A DNA stretch of 64,000 nucleotides, from contig NZ_JAPEVI010000003.1 of NCBI RefSeq assembly GCF_026240905.1, positions 1,054,001 through 1,118,000 of the forward strand, read 5' to 3'. The DNA comes from Roseibium salinum. Lineage in GTDB: Bacteria; Pseudomonadota; Alphaproteobacteria; Rhizobiales; Stappiaceae. The position numbers were made by a program, and so were the translations under genes. A model generated the notes under the pieces. That model was not told the DNA's origin. It saw only the letters and a program-made list of their open reading frames with translations, and did no database searches. Shown here one piece after another: positions 1 to 8,216 of the stretch; positions within the stretch are counted from its first letter, which is position 1; each line of letters starts with the position of its first letter.

Positions 1-1
1 G

Positions 2-1480
2 CGCAATACGGGCTCCGGCCCGGCCGTGTTCATGGCCGGGCCGGCCCTTCGCGACATCTCCGACGACATCCGCCAGGCGTGGACGCCGGCGGCCGCCCGC
101 ACCATCGAGGCGCTGCAGAACAACGGCTGGATTGCCGGCGGCGTGGAGGCGGCGATCTCCACGATCATCGGCACGGGCCTTCAGTTGAACGCCACGCCGG
201 ATCACGAGGCCATCGGCATGACCGCGAGCGAGGCCGCCAAATGGGCGCGGCGGGTCGAGCGGCGGTATGAGGCGCGGTGCAGAAATGCATTCGAATGCGA
301 TGCCGGCGGACGCTGGACCGCAGGGCAGATGGAAGCGGCGCACCTGCGCCAGTTCTTTGCAACGGGCGAGGGGATCACGCAGTTTCTGATGTTTTCCCGG
401 CCGGGCGTTGAAAGCAGGACGCGTGCGCGGCTCCTGCCGTCCCATTGGCTTTGCCGGGACACCGACGTGTCGGAACGGTTGCATCAGGGCGTCCGCCTGG
501 ACAGGCACGGTGCTCCGGTTTCCTACCGCTTCCGGCTGAAGGACGGGAACGGCATCACCAGCGATGTCGAGTATCGCGCCCGCGACCGGTTCGGCCGGCC
601 GATCATCAAGCACATTTTCGATGGTCTTCCGGGCCAGCATCGCGGCATCACCGTATTCGCGCCCGTCCTGAAGACAATTCAGAACTATGACCGGCTGTCG
701 GGCTCGACGCTGGCGGCATCGTTTCTTCATGCGATGTTCGCGGCGACGATCGAGAGCGACTATCCGACCGAAGATGTCCTGTCCGCCATCGGGGGCGAGA
801 CGCCCATGACCGGCTTCATGAAAGAATTGACCGGGTGGCATAGCAACGTCGATATCAAGCTTGGCGACTACGGCCGAATTCCGCATCTGTTTGCGGGCGA
901 AAAGCTGAACCTCCAGGGGGCGAAATACCCCAATGCCAACTATGAGCCGCTGGCAAATTTCCTGCTCAGGGAAATCGCCCGGTGCCTTGGATGCCTCTTT
1001 GAGGATCTGACCGGCGACTATCGCGGCGCCACCTATTCCTCCTTGCAGAACGGCATCGCCAAAATCTGGCCGATCACGCAGTACCGCCGCAAGCACATCG
1101 CCGTTCCCTACAAGCAGGCCGATTACGAGGCCTGGCTCGAAGAGGAAATCGACACTGGCCGCACACCGTTCCCTGGCGGCATTCGTGGCTTTCTCAATAG
1201 CAAGGCGGCCGCCTGCCGGGCGGAATGGCGCGGGCCGCCGAAGCCCGTTGCCGACGAGCTGAAAGCCGCCCGCGCCGACGAGATCTATTACGGCCTCGGC
1301 GTCAAGACGCAGGGGCGCATTGCTGCCGATCGCGGCGACGATATCGAGGATATCCACGAGGGGCTGGAACGCGAGCGGCAGAGCCGCAACGAACGCAATC
1401 TGCCGCATCCGGGCGAACGCTCGGAAGACGCCAGGATCGGCACCGACAAGGCAATCGACGAGGAAAGGGACGAGAAATGA
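2..1480 (+). CDS. phage portal protein, lambda gpB family (5' end outside window)
   Basis: Forms the dodecameric ring at the capsid vertex through which DNA is packaged and to which the neck attaches. The reading frame is open from the first bases of the window, so the true start lies upstream and about 492 residues are visible. Lambda-type portal features include the early 'NNGWIAGGVEAAISTIIGTG' stretch, the central 'ISDDIRQAW' and 'GQHRGITVFAPVL' segments, and the 'DYRGATYSSLQNGI' motif near residue 340. The C-terminal tail is charged and probably flexible. Its stop overlaps the start of the next gene (ATGA), as in a packed head operon. Family assignment is from recognised motifs and gene order. 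Confidence 0.9.
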   Translation, partial: RNTGSGPAVFMAGPALRDISDDIRQAWTPAAARTIEALQNNGWIAGGVEAAISTIIGTGLQLNATPDHEAIGMTASEAAKWARRVERRYEARCRNAFECDAGGRWTAGQMEAAHLRQFFATGEGITQFLMFSRPGVESRTRARLLPSHWLCRDTDVSERLHQGVRLDRHGAPVSYRFRLKDGNGITSDVEYRARDRFGRPIIKHIFDGLPGQHRGITVFAPVLKTIQNYDRLSGSTLAASFLHAMFAATIESDYPTEDVLSAIGGETPMTGFMKELTGWHSNVDIKLGDYGRIPHLFAGEKLNLQGAKYPNANYEPLANFLLREIARCLGCLFEDLTGDYRGATYSSLQNGIAKIWPITQYRRKHIAVPYKQADYEAWLEEEIDTGRTPFPGGIRGFLNSKAAACRAEWRGPPKPVADELKAARADEIYYGLGVKTQGRIAADRGDDIEDIHEGLERERQSRNERNLPHPGERSEDARIGTDKAIDEERDEK

Positions 1481-1719
1481 GTTCGATCTTCGACGGGGTC
1501 GACATGAGCAACCCTTGCCTGGTCTATCCCAAACTTGAAGAGGTTCTGAACCGCTTGCTTGCCGGGGAAATGGTCGTGCGTGCGCGTGTTGGCGAGGACG
1601 AACGCCAGTGGCAGCAAAGCCAGATCCCGGCGCTCCAGGCGCGGATCCGGCAGCTCAAGAGCGAATGCGCCCGCAAGAGCGGGCAAAGGCCACCCCGCCG
1701 GGCGATCACCTTCGGATAG
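1477..1719 (+). CDS. gpW-like head-tail joining protein
   Basis: An 80-residue protein whose ATG overlaps the portal stop codon (ATGA), so it is translationally coupled. Lambda gpW is about 68 residues, sits between terminase and portal genes, and plugs the portal after packaging. This protein has the same layout: a short helix, a basic beta hairpin ('VRARVGEDERQWQQSQIPAL'), a second helix ('LQARIRQLKSECA') and a basic C-terminus ending in an RRAITFG-like tail. The gene sits after the portal rather than before it. The call rests on this pattern plus context. Confidence 0.65.
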   Translation: MSSIFDGVDMSNPCLVYPKLEEVLNRLLAGEMVVRARVGEDERQWQQSQIPALQARIRQLKSECARKSGQRPPRRAITFG

Positions 1720-1723
1720 TTTC

Positions 1724-3067
1724 ATGACCTTTCTTGCAAACCTTGCCGACAGGGTGCTCAACCGCCCCCTGCTGATCACGCCTGAGAAGGCGCAGGTCAT
1801 CATGTCCGTGCTCGGCGGGCGAATTGGCGTCAATGCGCCGTCTGCCGACCGCTTTGAAGGCGATCCCTACGAGCGGGACGAAGAGGGGCGGATCGAGCGG
1901 GACGCGTGGGGCTTTCCGGTCCTGGCGCCGTATCGCGTGACGGAAGACGGCGTCGGGATCATTTCGATCGTCGGCTCGCTCGTTCACCGCGGCGCCTATG
2001 TCGGCGCGTCTTCAGGCCTGGTCTCCTATGAGGGGGTGAAGCACCAGCTGAAGAAGGCGCGCGAGGACGATCGGTTGAAGGCGGCTATCCTCGATGTCAC
2101 ATCGCCTGGCGGCGAGGCCATCGGGGCATTCGAAACCGCCGCACTGGTGAGGGAACTTGCCGCTAAAAAGCCCGTCATTGCCGTCGTCAACGGCATGGCG
2201 GCATCGGCCGGCTACGCGATCGTGAGCGGAGCGACTGAGATCGTCACGACGCCGTCAGCGGTTTCCGGATCGATCGGCGTTGTCCTGCTGCATGCGGATA
2301 TTTCCAAGGCTCTGTCCGAAGAAGGCGTCAAGCCGACGCTGATTTTCTCCGGCCGGCACAAGGTCGATGGCAATCCCTTCGAGCCGCTGTCGGACGACGT
2401 GAGGGCCGGCCTCCAGGCGGAGGTGGACAGTCTTTATGAGCAATTCCTGAAAACCGTCGCCGCCGGCCGCGGCGATCGTCTTACGGAAGAAATGGCGCGC
2501 GCGACAGAAGCGCGAACCTTCTTCGGCACAACGGAAAATCCGGACCTGGACGCTGTCAAACACGGTCTCGTGGATCGTGTGGGCACGTTCGAATCGGTTC
2601 TGGAAGAACTCTCCCGCGCCCGTGGCGGGCGCTCAACCGTCCAAACGAGAGGAACTCAGATGGGCAATCAGACCAGCGCGCCCGCCGCTGAAAATGCGGG
2701 TATCCCCCAGGCCGATCACGATGCGGCCGTCGCCAATGCTGCTGCTGAGGGCCGTCGTGCAGGCGCATCGGCAGAGCGTGAACGCCTGATGGCCGTGCTG
2801 TCGGCCGAGGGGATCGCGGGCAACCCGGCCCGCATGAACCACGCGCTGGAGCTGGCTGCCGAAGCACCTGAGATGTCGGCCGAAAAAGTCGTGGCCATGA
2901 CGACGAAGCATGTCGGCGCCGCTGCCGATGCCTCCGCCGATCTGAGCCTCGACGCCCGCCAGTCGGATCAGGACCCGATCGGCGAGGCCGCTGGCGCTCA
3001 GAAGGCGGAAAGCGGCCTGTCGCGTACGCTCGGCGCCCAGATCGCGAGGATGGCCGGCGCCCAATAA
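1724..3067 (+). CDS. head maturation protease, S49 (SppA/lambda gpC-like), with C-terminal scaffold region
   Basis: A 447-residue protein starting at the ATG four bases after the gpW-like stop. Residues about 70-290 form an S49 (ClpP-fold, SppA-like) peptidase. Ser161 in 'NGMAASAGYA' is the likely nucleophile and Lys213 in 'SGRHKVDGNPF' the likely general base. Their spacing of 52 residues is normal for small SppA enzymes. The C-terminal 130 residues are Ala/Glu-rich and probably helical, as expected of a scaffold. The enzyme would act inside the prohead and cleave scaffold and itself during maturation. A possible internal in-frame start at 2660 is listed separately. Confidence 0.9.
   Translation: MTFLANLADRVLNRPLLITPEKAQVIMSVLGGRIGVNAPSADRFEGDPYERDEEGRIERDAWGFPVLAPYRVTEDGVGIISIVGSLVHRGAYVGASSGLVSYEGVKHQLKKAREDDRLKAAILDVTSPGGEAIGAFETAALVRELAAKKPVIAVVNGMAASAGYAIVSGATEIVTTPSAVSGSIGVVLLHADISKALSEEGVKPTLIFSGRHKVDGNPFEPLSDDVRAGLQAEVDSLYEQFLKTVAAGRGDRLTEEMARATEARTFFGTTENPDLDAVKHGLVDRVGTFESVLEELSRARGGRSTVQTRGTQMGNQTSAPAAENAGIPQADHDAAVANAAAEGRRAGASAERERLMAVLSAEGIAGNPARMNHALELAAEAPEMSAEKVVAMTTKHVGAAADASADLSLDARQSDQDPIGEAAGAQKAESGLSRTLGAQIARMAGAQ
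2660..3067 (+). CDS. probable nested scaffold protein (Nu3-like) from internal start
   Basis: An in-frame ATG inside the protease gene is preceded by a good ribosome-binding sequence (GAGAGGA, about 6 bases upstream). It would give a 135-residue Ala/Glu-rich helical protein starting MGNQTSAPAAENAG. In lambda, the scaffold Nu3 is made in exactly this way from the 3' part of gene C. Known: the lambda C/Nu3 arrangement. Seen: the start codon and ribosome-binding site. Inferred: that it is used. Confidence 0.55.
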   Translation: MGNQTSAPAAENAGIPQADHDAAVANAAAEGRRAGASAERERLMAVLSAEGIAGNPARMNHALELAAEAPEMSAEKVVAMTTKHVGAAADASADLSLDARQSDQDPIGEAAGAQKAESGLSRTLGAQIARMAGAQ

Positions 3068-3103
3068 GCCGATCCGCCGGAAACAGAAACGGAGTTTCTT
3101 CAC

Positions 3104-3805
3104 ATGCTTGCTACCTACAAATACACCGGCAAAAAGCGCCGGTCGCAGCTCGTAAAATCGGAGAGCAATCCCGAATTCACCCGCGAGACATTCACGCTCC
3201 TGGCCGGTTCGGGCGCCGCGCGTGCCGTCACGATCGGCACGCTTCTCGCCATGACCTACGGGGTTTCGGCCGTCGACGTTGCACAGGCCGCCGATGCCGG
3301 CAACACCGGCGACGGCGTGCTTACACTCTCCGATCCCGCCTACACCAACGCGGTCAAGCCGGGCGACTACACCGTCGTTTGCACGACCGGCGGTGCCGAT
3401 GGCGTTTCAAAATTCCGCGTCGAAGATCCCGATGGCAATCATGTCGGCACTGCGACTGGCGGCGCGGCATTCGCCAAGCAGGTCCGCTTTACCATCGCTG
3501 GCGGCGCGGCCGATTTCGTCGAAGGCGACAAGTTCGTCGTTTCCGTTGCGGTCGAACTCGGGGATGCCACCAACAAGGTCGTTGAGTGGGACCCGAATGC
3601 GGCAGACGGCACCGAACGCATTTGGGGCGTGTCGCTGGTTGAGCTGGAAGCGCAGGACGGCGCGGACGCTCCGGGCGGCCTGGCTCTGCGCCGCGGCGAC
3701 GTGATCCTTTACGGCGCGGAAATCGCGTGGCCTGCCGGCATCACCGATGCGCAGAAAGCGGCCGCGATCGTCGACTTGGAAAACATGCGGATGTTAGTGC
3801 GCTAA
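3104..3805 (+). CDS. head decoration protein, lambda gpD-like with inserted domain
   Basis: A 233-residue protein between the protease/scaffold and major capsid genes, the place of lambda gpD, which trimerises on the expanded capsid and stabilises it. The N-terminal part ('SESNPEFTRETFTLLAGSGA') and C-terminal part ('LALRRGDVILYGAEIAWPAG') match the decoration family. Residues about 65-150 are an extra beta-rich insert ('KPGDYTVVCTTGGADGVSKF'). This makes the protein about twice the length of gpD and may form an added surface lobe. A rho-independent terminator follows directly. Confidence 0.75.
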   Translation: MLATYKYTGKKRRSQLVKSESNPEFTRETFTLLAGSGAARAVTIGTLLAMTYGVSAVDVAQAADAGNTGDGVLTLSDPAYTNAVKPGDYTVVCTTGGADGVSKFRVEDPDGNHVGTATGGAAFAKQVRFTIAGGAADFVEGDKFVVSVAVELGDATNKVVEWDPNAADGTERIWGVSLVELEAQDGADAPGGLALRRGDVILYGAEIAWPAGITDAQKAAAIVDLENMRMLVR

Positions 3806-3816
3806 CACGAACCGGC

Positions 3817-3841
3817 AGCGGCCTCCTGGGGCCGCTTTTTT
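3817..3841 (+). terminator. rho-independent terminator after decoration gene
   Basis: Perfect 7-bp stem AGCGGCC/GGCCGCT with a 6-base loop, followed by six T. It lies between the decoration and major capsid genes. It may make read-through partial and so set the ratio of the two coat proteins. Confidence 0.8.
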
Positions 3842-3864
3842 GTTGATCCTCAAGAGGACCTGAT

Positions 3865-4911
3865 ATGGCTGAATTTGACTTCCTCTATACGAATTCGGAC
3901 CTCACCCAGGAGGTGAACCGAATTCCGAACCAGTTCGGGCTGCTGCACGCGCTCGGCATCGCGCCGTTCGAAACCAAGAACTCTCGCTTCGTGCGCATCG
4001 AGTTCAAGAACGGCAAGATCTACGTTCTGGCGGCGCGTCCGCGCGGTGCGCCCGGTACCGTCGGGCCGGACGAGACCGAGGGCGGCGTCATCTTCGAGAT
4101 CCCGCACTTCCCGCATCTGGAATACATTTCCGTCGACGATGTGGACGGTCTGCTCGAAGTGGTCAACGGCACGGTGACGCCGCGGTCCCTCGATCGCGAG
4201 CTGGCCCGCAAGCTCATGAACATCCGCAAGCATCATTCCATCACCCTGGAATTCATCCGCCTCGGCATGCTCAAGGGCCTGATCACCGACGGCGAGGGCA
4301 CCGTTCTTTACGATCTCTACGATCTCTTCGACATCACCAAAAAGACCGTCGATTTCAAGCTCGGCACGGCCGACACCGACATTCGAGCCAAATGCGAAGA
4401 GGTGGTCGATCATCAGATGAACAAGCTGCAGGGAGAGACCACGAACGGCGTGCAATCAGTGGTTTCGTCGAGTTTCTTCAACAAGTTCATCAGCCATGCA
4501 AAGGTCGAAAAGTTCTGGCTGCAGGCGCAGAACAGCTCGGAACACCGCGAGTTGAACCGCCAGATGATGGGCGGCAGCTGGGGCCGCGTCTTCGAATTCG
4601 GTGATATCCTGTTCCGCGAGTACAAGGGCGGCCTGCCGGTCAAACGGAAGGACGGTACGATCGAGACCGTCGCCAATGTCGAAGCCGGCAAAGGCCATGC
4701 TTATCCGGGTGGCACGCAGGATCTGATGAAGACCTTCGAGGCTCCGGTGCATCACATCGCCCATGCGAACGACGCGCCCGAACAGGACATGATCTTCATT
4801 TCCCGCAAGGAACTCGACCACGGTGAAGGCTTTGAGCTGAAGAGCCAGTCCAACCGGCTTGCCGTCTGCAAACAGCCGGAGTGCCTGGTCGAACTGGTGA
4901 CCTCAAACTGA
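3865..4911 (+). CDS. major capsid protein, lambda gpE family
   Basis: A 348-residue coat protein with the usual length and pattern of the gpE family (HK97 fold). The N-terminus 'TNSDLTQEVNRIPNQFG' is followed by the family's 'VRIEFKNGKIYVLAARPRGA' strand region. The C-terminus carries 'GGLPVKRKDGTIETV' and 'LDHGEGFELKSQSNRLAVCK'. The ATG has an AGAGGA ribosome-binding site. Its gene lies directly after the decoration protein, as in lambda. Confidence 0.93.
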   Translation: MAEFDFLYTNSDLTQEVNRIPNQFGLLHALGIAPFETKNSRFVRIEFKNGKIYVLAARPRGAPGTVGPDETEGGVIFEIPHFPHLEYISVDDVDGLLEVVNGTVTPRSLDRELARKLMNIRKHHSITLEFIRLGMLKGLITDGEGTVLYDLYDLFDITKKTVDFKLGTADTDIRAKCEEVVDHQMNKLQGETTNGVQSVVSSSFFNKFISHAKVEKFWLQAQNSSEHRELNRQMMGGSWGRVFEFGDILFREYKGGLPVKRKDGTIETVANVEAGKGHAYPGGTQDLMKTFEAPVHHIAHANDAPEQDMIFISRKELDHGEGFELKSQSNRLAVCKQPECLVELVTSN

Positions 4912-4930
4912 TTGAGGCCAGGGACTTATC

Positions 4931-5317
4931 ATGCCGATCGTTTCCGGCAATGCCGAGATAAACAGCGCCGTCATTGCCGGAAACGACAAGGAATTCGCAG
5001 AACGCGTGCGGATTTCGGGTTGGGTCCAGGGCCGGGAAGATCCGGACCGGGAGCCCCGGGAAATAGATGCCGTGCTGCGAACGAATACCCGCGCCGATCA
5101 GAACCTATCGGGCGACCGGTCGGGAACGTTTGCGACGGATATCCGAACCGGCGGGGCCACGCTCAGGATCGACCAGGTCGCTTATCCCGATCTGGATATC
5201 AGGAAGGGCGACACGGTTGTCGCTTTGGAGCGGCCAGGATTGCCGGAATGGGAAGTGTCCTCCGTCGATCCGCGCGGCCGCGGCCGCATGATCGTCAACC
5301 TCGGAGACAAGTCATGA
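4931..5317 (+). CDS. probable head-tail connector, lambda FII-like position
   Basis: A 128-residue protein located right after the major capsid gene. Residues 80-128 ('IRKGDTVVALERPGLPEWEV' then a 'PRGRGRMIVNLG' strand) resemble the beta-barrel part of lambda gpFII, the neck protein that receives the tail. The assignment leans on position and this short pattern. It could instead be an unrelated neck or stopper protein. The stop overlaps the next start (ATGA). Confidence 0.5.
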   Translation: MPIVSGNAEINSAVIAGNDKEFAERVRISGWVQGREDPDREPREIDAVLRTNTRADQNLSGDRSGTFATDIRTGGATLRIDQVAYPDLDIRKGDTVVALERPGLPEWEVSSVDPRGRGRMIVNLGDKS

Positions 5318-6126
5318 GCCTTATCCGCATTGCCTTGCGCCAGGCTGCCGTCCTGGCCCTCCGGAACCGCACGCTGGCCGAAGACAACGTGCTCGACAGT
5401 GAGATCGGCGTCCTGGCCGAAGACAGCACGGGGCTCAGGGTCAATCACAAGCAGCGGTTCATTGCAGTTTATACGGACGAAGCCGAGGGCAAGCCCGACG
5501 AACAGCGCTTGTTTCACGAAAATGGCCTGGTCAACCTCTGCATCGAATTCGGGGTTACGACAGCCATGGTCGAGCGTGTCGAGGATCCGGACAATCCCGG
5601 GCGGTTCATGCAGACCGTCATTCCGGGCATTCCCTTCACCAACAGGATGCCGGAGTTTTATCTCGATCTCCTCGGCCGTCAGATCCGCAGCTGCCTTTCC
5701 GATGGATCAAATGAAGCTGCGGAGGTCTTTCGCAGTCTTATCGGTCGTGTCGTCAAGGTGACTTGCGAGCGCGCAGGAAGCGCCCGCGAAAACGAGCGCG
5801 TTGCCGCTCAGAAACTGACTTTCTCCGTCCAGGCGCTGAGGGACCCGCAGTTCCTGAGCGACGTGCCGGAAGGGGCGCCGCTCGCCAGGTTCTTTGCCCT
5901 GTTAGAAGCCGGCAGCGCGGACGATCGGAAGCTCGCCGACCTGATGCGCGCGCAGATCCCGGCGACGCCCGACCACATCGAGGCAGCGCGCGCCCGGATC
6001 GGCCTGACGCTTTCCGAGCTGAAGGAGCTGGGGCTTGGGTTTATCGACGGTGCCGACGAAGCCTCCGTCATCGACACCGTGACGCTCGATGTATCCGGCG
6101 CCGAAAGCGTCGAGGTTGCAAGCTGA
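5314..6126 (+). CDS. phage virion-associated protein, tail completion position
   Basis: A 270-residue protein of unknown family. The start is the ATG overlapping the preceding stop. The frame is open further upstream through the connector gene, but that would overlap it entirely. The protein is mixed alpha/beta with no signal peptide or membrane segment. It lies between head genes and the baseplate spike gene, where P2 has tail completion genes R and S and lambda has Z and U. A neck or tail-terminator role is therefore plausible but not shown. Confidence 0.5.
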   Translation: MSLIRIALRQAAVLALRNRTLAEDNVLDSEIGVLAEDSTGLRVNHKQRFIAVYTDEAEGKPDEQRLFHENGLVNLCIEFGVTTAMVERVEDPDNPGRFMQTVIPGIPFTNRMPEFYLDLLGRQIRSCLSDGSNEAAEVFRSLIGRVVKVTCERAGSARENERVAAQKLTFSVQALRDPQFLSDVPEGAPLARFFALLEAGSADDRKLADLMRAQIPATPDHIEAARARIGLTLSELKELGLGFIDGADEASVIDTVTLDVSGAESVEVAS

Positions 6127-6674
6127 TGTTCGACATTATTACCGGTCAGGTTCTCGACCTGCAGATGCTCAAGACGCGTTTCGGCCAGATGGTCCGCGTC
6201 GGGCCGGTCGCGGAGATCGACGCGGCCAAAGGCTATCGGATCAAGCTGGCCGACACGGAAGATGGCCCATTGCTGTCGCCATGGCTGCCGCATCCGGAAA
6301 GCGGCGGCCAATCGTCTTCCTGGATGCCGCTATCCATTGGGCAGGTGGTCGGCATTCTCAGCCCGAACGGAGACATTCGCCAGGGTGTCTTGCTGCGCGG
6401 CGGGTTCACCGATGGCAACCAGCCGCCGAGCGCGGATCTTGCTGCCAACGTCCTGAAAGCCTTCGGCATCACGATCACGATGAAGGACGGTGAGGTCAAG
6501 ATCGAAGGCGACGTCACGATCAAGGGCGATGTGAAGATCGAAGGCGACCAGGAAGTCAGCGGCGATGTGGATTTCACCGAAGGCCATGTGCAGCACAACG
6601 GCATCGATATCGGCGACACGCACGTTCATGGCGGCGTCGTACCAGGCGGCGCCGATACGCAAGGCCCGCACTAG
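6126..6674 (+). CDS. baseplate assembly protein V, membrane-piercing spike (P2 gpV-like)
   Basis: A 182-residue protein; its ATG shares one base with the previous TGA. An N-terminal OB-like domain (about 1-100, with 'GQVVGILSPNGDIRQGVLL') leads into a short repetitive beta-helix ('VKIEGDVTIKGDVKIEGD'). It ends in the apex signature 'DTHVHGG...GPH'. In P2 and phi92 spikes an HxH pair binds iron at the tip. The trimer would puncture the outer membrane when the sheath contracts. A palindromic element begins on its stop codon. Confidence 0.93.
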   Translation: MFDIITGQVLDLQMLKTRFGQMVRVGPVAEIDAAKGYRIKLADTEDGPLLSPWLPHPESGGQSSSWMPLSIGQVVGILSPNGDIRQGVLLRGGFTDGNQPPSADLAANVLKAFGITITMKDGEVKIEGDVTIKGDVKIEGDQEVSGDVDFTEGHVQHNGIDIGDTHVHGGVVPGGADTQGPH

Positions 6675-6750
6675 AGCATGCTGCTCTAGCACTTTGAGGG
6701 CGATCAACTTTTCCGCCTTCAGGTGTGGCCTGAAGGCGGGTTGATCTAGA
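6671..6750. repeat. compound palindromic intergenic element
   Basis: Two nested structures sit in the 84-base gap after the spike gene. First is a perfect 8-bp inverted repeat CTAGAGCA-TGC-TGCTCTAG, overlapping the spike stop codon. Second is an 11-bp perfect stem CCGCCTTCAGG/CCTGAAGGCGG (6713-6739), extended by GATCAAC/GTTGATC across a TTTT bulge. The element ends in CTAGAG again. The CTAGAGCATG start recalls mosaic intergenic palindromes of rhizobia, but identity to a named family is not established. Confidence 0.6.
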
Positions 6751-6758
6751 GGGACATC

Positions 6759-6953
6759 ATGCAGAAGAAAACCTATTACGTTGCCGATGGTGTCGGCACG
6801 ATCAACGGCGCGCGCGTGCCGAGCTCCCGGACAGTGAAGCTGACGGACGCAGAGGCGCGCTATGACCTGGCGCTGGAGCGGATCTCGCCGAAAAAACCGA
6901 AGACCGGCGCGAAGCACAGCGAAGGCGGCGAGGGCGACGGAGCCGGGGACTGA
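6759..6953 (+). CDS. small phage protein of unknown function
   Basis: A 64-residue protein with a GAGGG ribosome-binding site supplied at the end of the palindromic element. The N-terminal half is a possible small beta domain ('KKTYYVADGVGTINGARVPS'). The C-terminal half is charged (Lys/Glu/Gly). It lies between spike V and baseplate W with tight spacing (3 bases to the next ATG), so it is probably expressed with the baseplate operon. Similar small genes occur at this place in related prophages; the function is unknown. Confidence 0.6.
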   Translation: MQKKTYYVADGVGTINGARVPSSRTVKLTDAEARYDLALERISPKKPKTGAKHSEGGEGDGAGD

Positions 6954-6956
6954 TCG

Positions 6957-7355
6957 ATGTCGGGGCTCGACCGCACCACCTTCCGGCTGACCGACAATCT
7001 GGCGCACACGCTGCAAAGCGTCGAAGTGATCCTGTCGACGAATATCGGATCGCGGGTCATGCGCCGGCCGTTCGGTGGCGGCGTTGCCGAGCTGCTCGGC
7101 CGCGCCATGCAACCGCGCCTCTTTGCGCTCATTCAGCAGTTGGTCGGCACCGCCATCGATCTGTGGGAGCCCCGTCTTTCTGTCCGGCGCGTCTCGTTCG
7201 CCGGCAGCGCCGACGAGGTGCGGCTCGGCTCCGCGACCATCGTCATTGAGGTCGACTATCGACCGCGCGGGCATCTCAGCGACTTCGCCGTCGAGCGCAA
7301 TCTGTCCTTCTCCGTGAACTTTGCGGGCGGCGCCGCTTCAGCATCCGTTCTTTGA
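6957..7355 (+). CDS. baseplate assembly protein W (gpW/gp25 family)
   Basis: A 132-residue protein of the T4 gp25/P2 gpW family, which links the baseplate to the first sheath ring. The diagnostic segment 'LSTNIGSRVMRRPFGGGV' is at residues 23-42. The fold continues through 'IDLWEPRLSVRRVSF' and a closing strand 'ATIVIEVDYRPRG'. The length is typical. It precedes J and I, as in P2. Confidence 0.92.
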   Translation: MSGLDRTTFRLTDNLAHTLQSVEVILSTNIGSRVMRRPFGGGVAELLGRAMQPRLFALIQQLVGTAIDLWEPRLSVRRVSFAGSADEVRLGSATIVIEVDYRPRGHLSDFAVERNLSFSVNFAGGAASASVL

Positions 7356-7364
7356 GGTTTCATC

Positions 7365-8216
7365 TTGATCGATCTTGCAAGCCTTCCCGATCCGGAAGTC
7401 ATCGAGGAGCTGTCTTTTGAGGCCGTCTTCCAGAGCATGCTGGCCGATGCTGTCGCGAAATTTGCCGCGGCCGGGATCGATTACGATGTGGGAGATCTCG
7501 AAACCGATCCGGTCGCGATCGTTCTGCAGGCCGCTGCTTATCGCGAAACGCTTCTGAGGGCGCGCGCCAACCATGTGGCGCGCAATCAGATCCTTGCCTT
7601 TTCGACCGGCAGCGATCTGGAGCATCTTGCTGCTCATTACGATGTTGCGCGCCTTGCTGGCGAAACGGACGAGCGTCTGCGCGAGCGCATTCAGCTCGCC
7701 AGTATCGGCCGCTCGCCAGGCGGCACGCACGAGCGGCTGAAAGCCGTTGCCATGGCGTCCAATGTCACGGTGCGGGACATCGCGACCTGGACAGAGGGCA
7801 GGGACCCGACCGTCAACGTCGCCGTTCTGTCGACCGATCTTGGCGGCGCCGCTTCGGCTCAGCTTTTGGCGACCGTACGCGCCGCAATCGAAGCGCCGAA
7901 CGTGCGCGTTGTTTCCGACCGATACAACGTGGTCTCGGCGGTGCAGACAGTTGTCGATCTCGACCTGTCGGTAACCCTTGCTCCGGACGCACCCGAAACG
8001 CTTCTGGACGCTCTGCCGGATACCATCAGGCAGGCGCGGGATCAGGAGGACCTGTTAGGGCTCGATCTCTTCCGCTCGTGGATCGCAAAGACAGCGATGG
8101 TTCCGGGCGTTTCCGACGTGGTGGTGAACGCGCCGCCCGATAACGTCGCAGCAGTGCCTTATGAGGCAATCAAGATCGGTGATGTCACGATCCAGTTTGC
8201 CGGGCGGGCGCGATGA
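7365..8216 (+). CDS. baseplate protein J (wedge)
   Basis: A 283-residue baseplate J-like protein. It starts at TTG with a GAGG ribosome-binding site 9 bases upstream; no ATG fits better. Characteristic features are 'DVGDLETDPVAIVLQAAAYR' and the alpha-helical 'FSTGSDLEHLAAHYDVAR', followed by a repeat-like C-terminal beta domain ('VQTVVDLDLSVTLAP'). It forms baseplate wedges together with W and I. The stop overlaps the gpI start. Confidence 0.92.
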   Translation: MIDLASLPDPEVIEELSFEAVFQSMLADAVAKFAAAGIDYDVGDLETDPVAIVLQAAAYRETLLRARANHVARNQILAFSTGSDLEHLAAHYDVARLAGETDERLRERIQLASIGRSPGGTHERLKAVAMASNVTVRDIATWTEGRDPTVNVAVLSTDLGGAASAQLLATVRAAIEAPNVRVVSDRYNVVSAVQTVVDLDLSVTLAPDAPETLLDALPDTIRQARDQEDLLGLDLFRSWIAKTAMVPGVSDVVVNAPPDNVAAVPYEAIKIGDVTIQFAGRAR

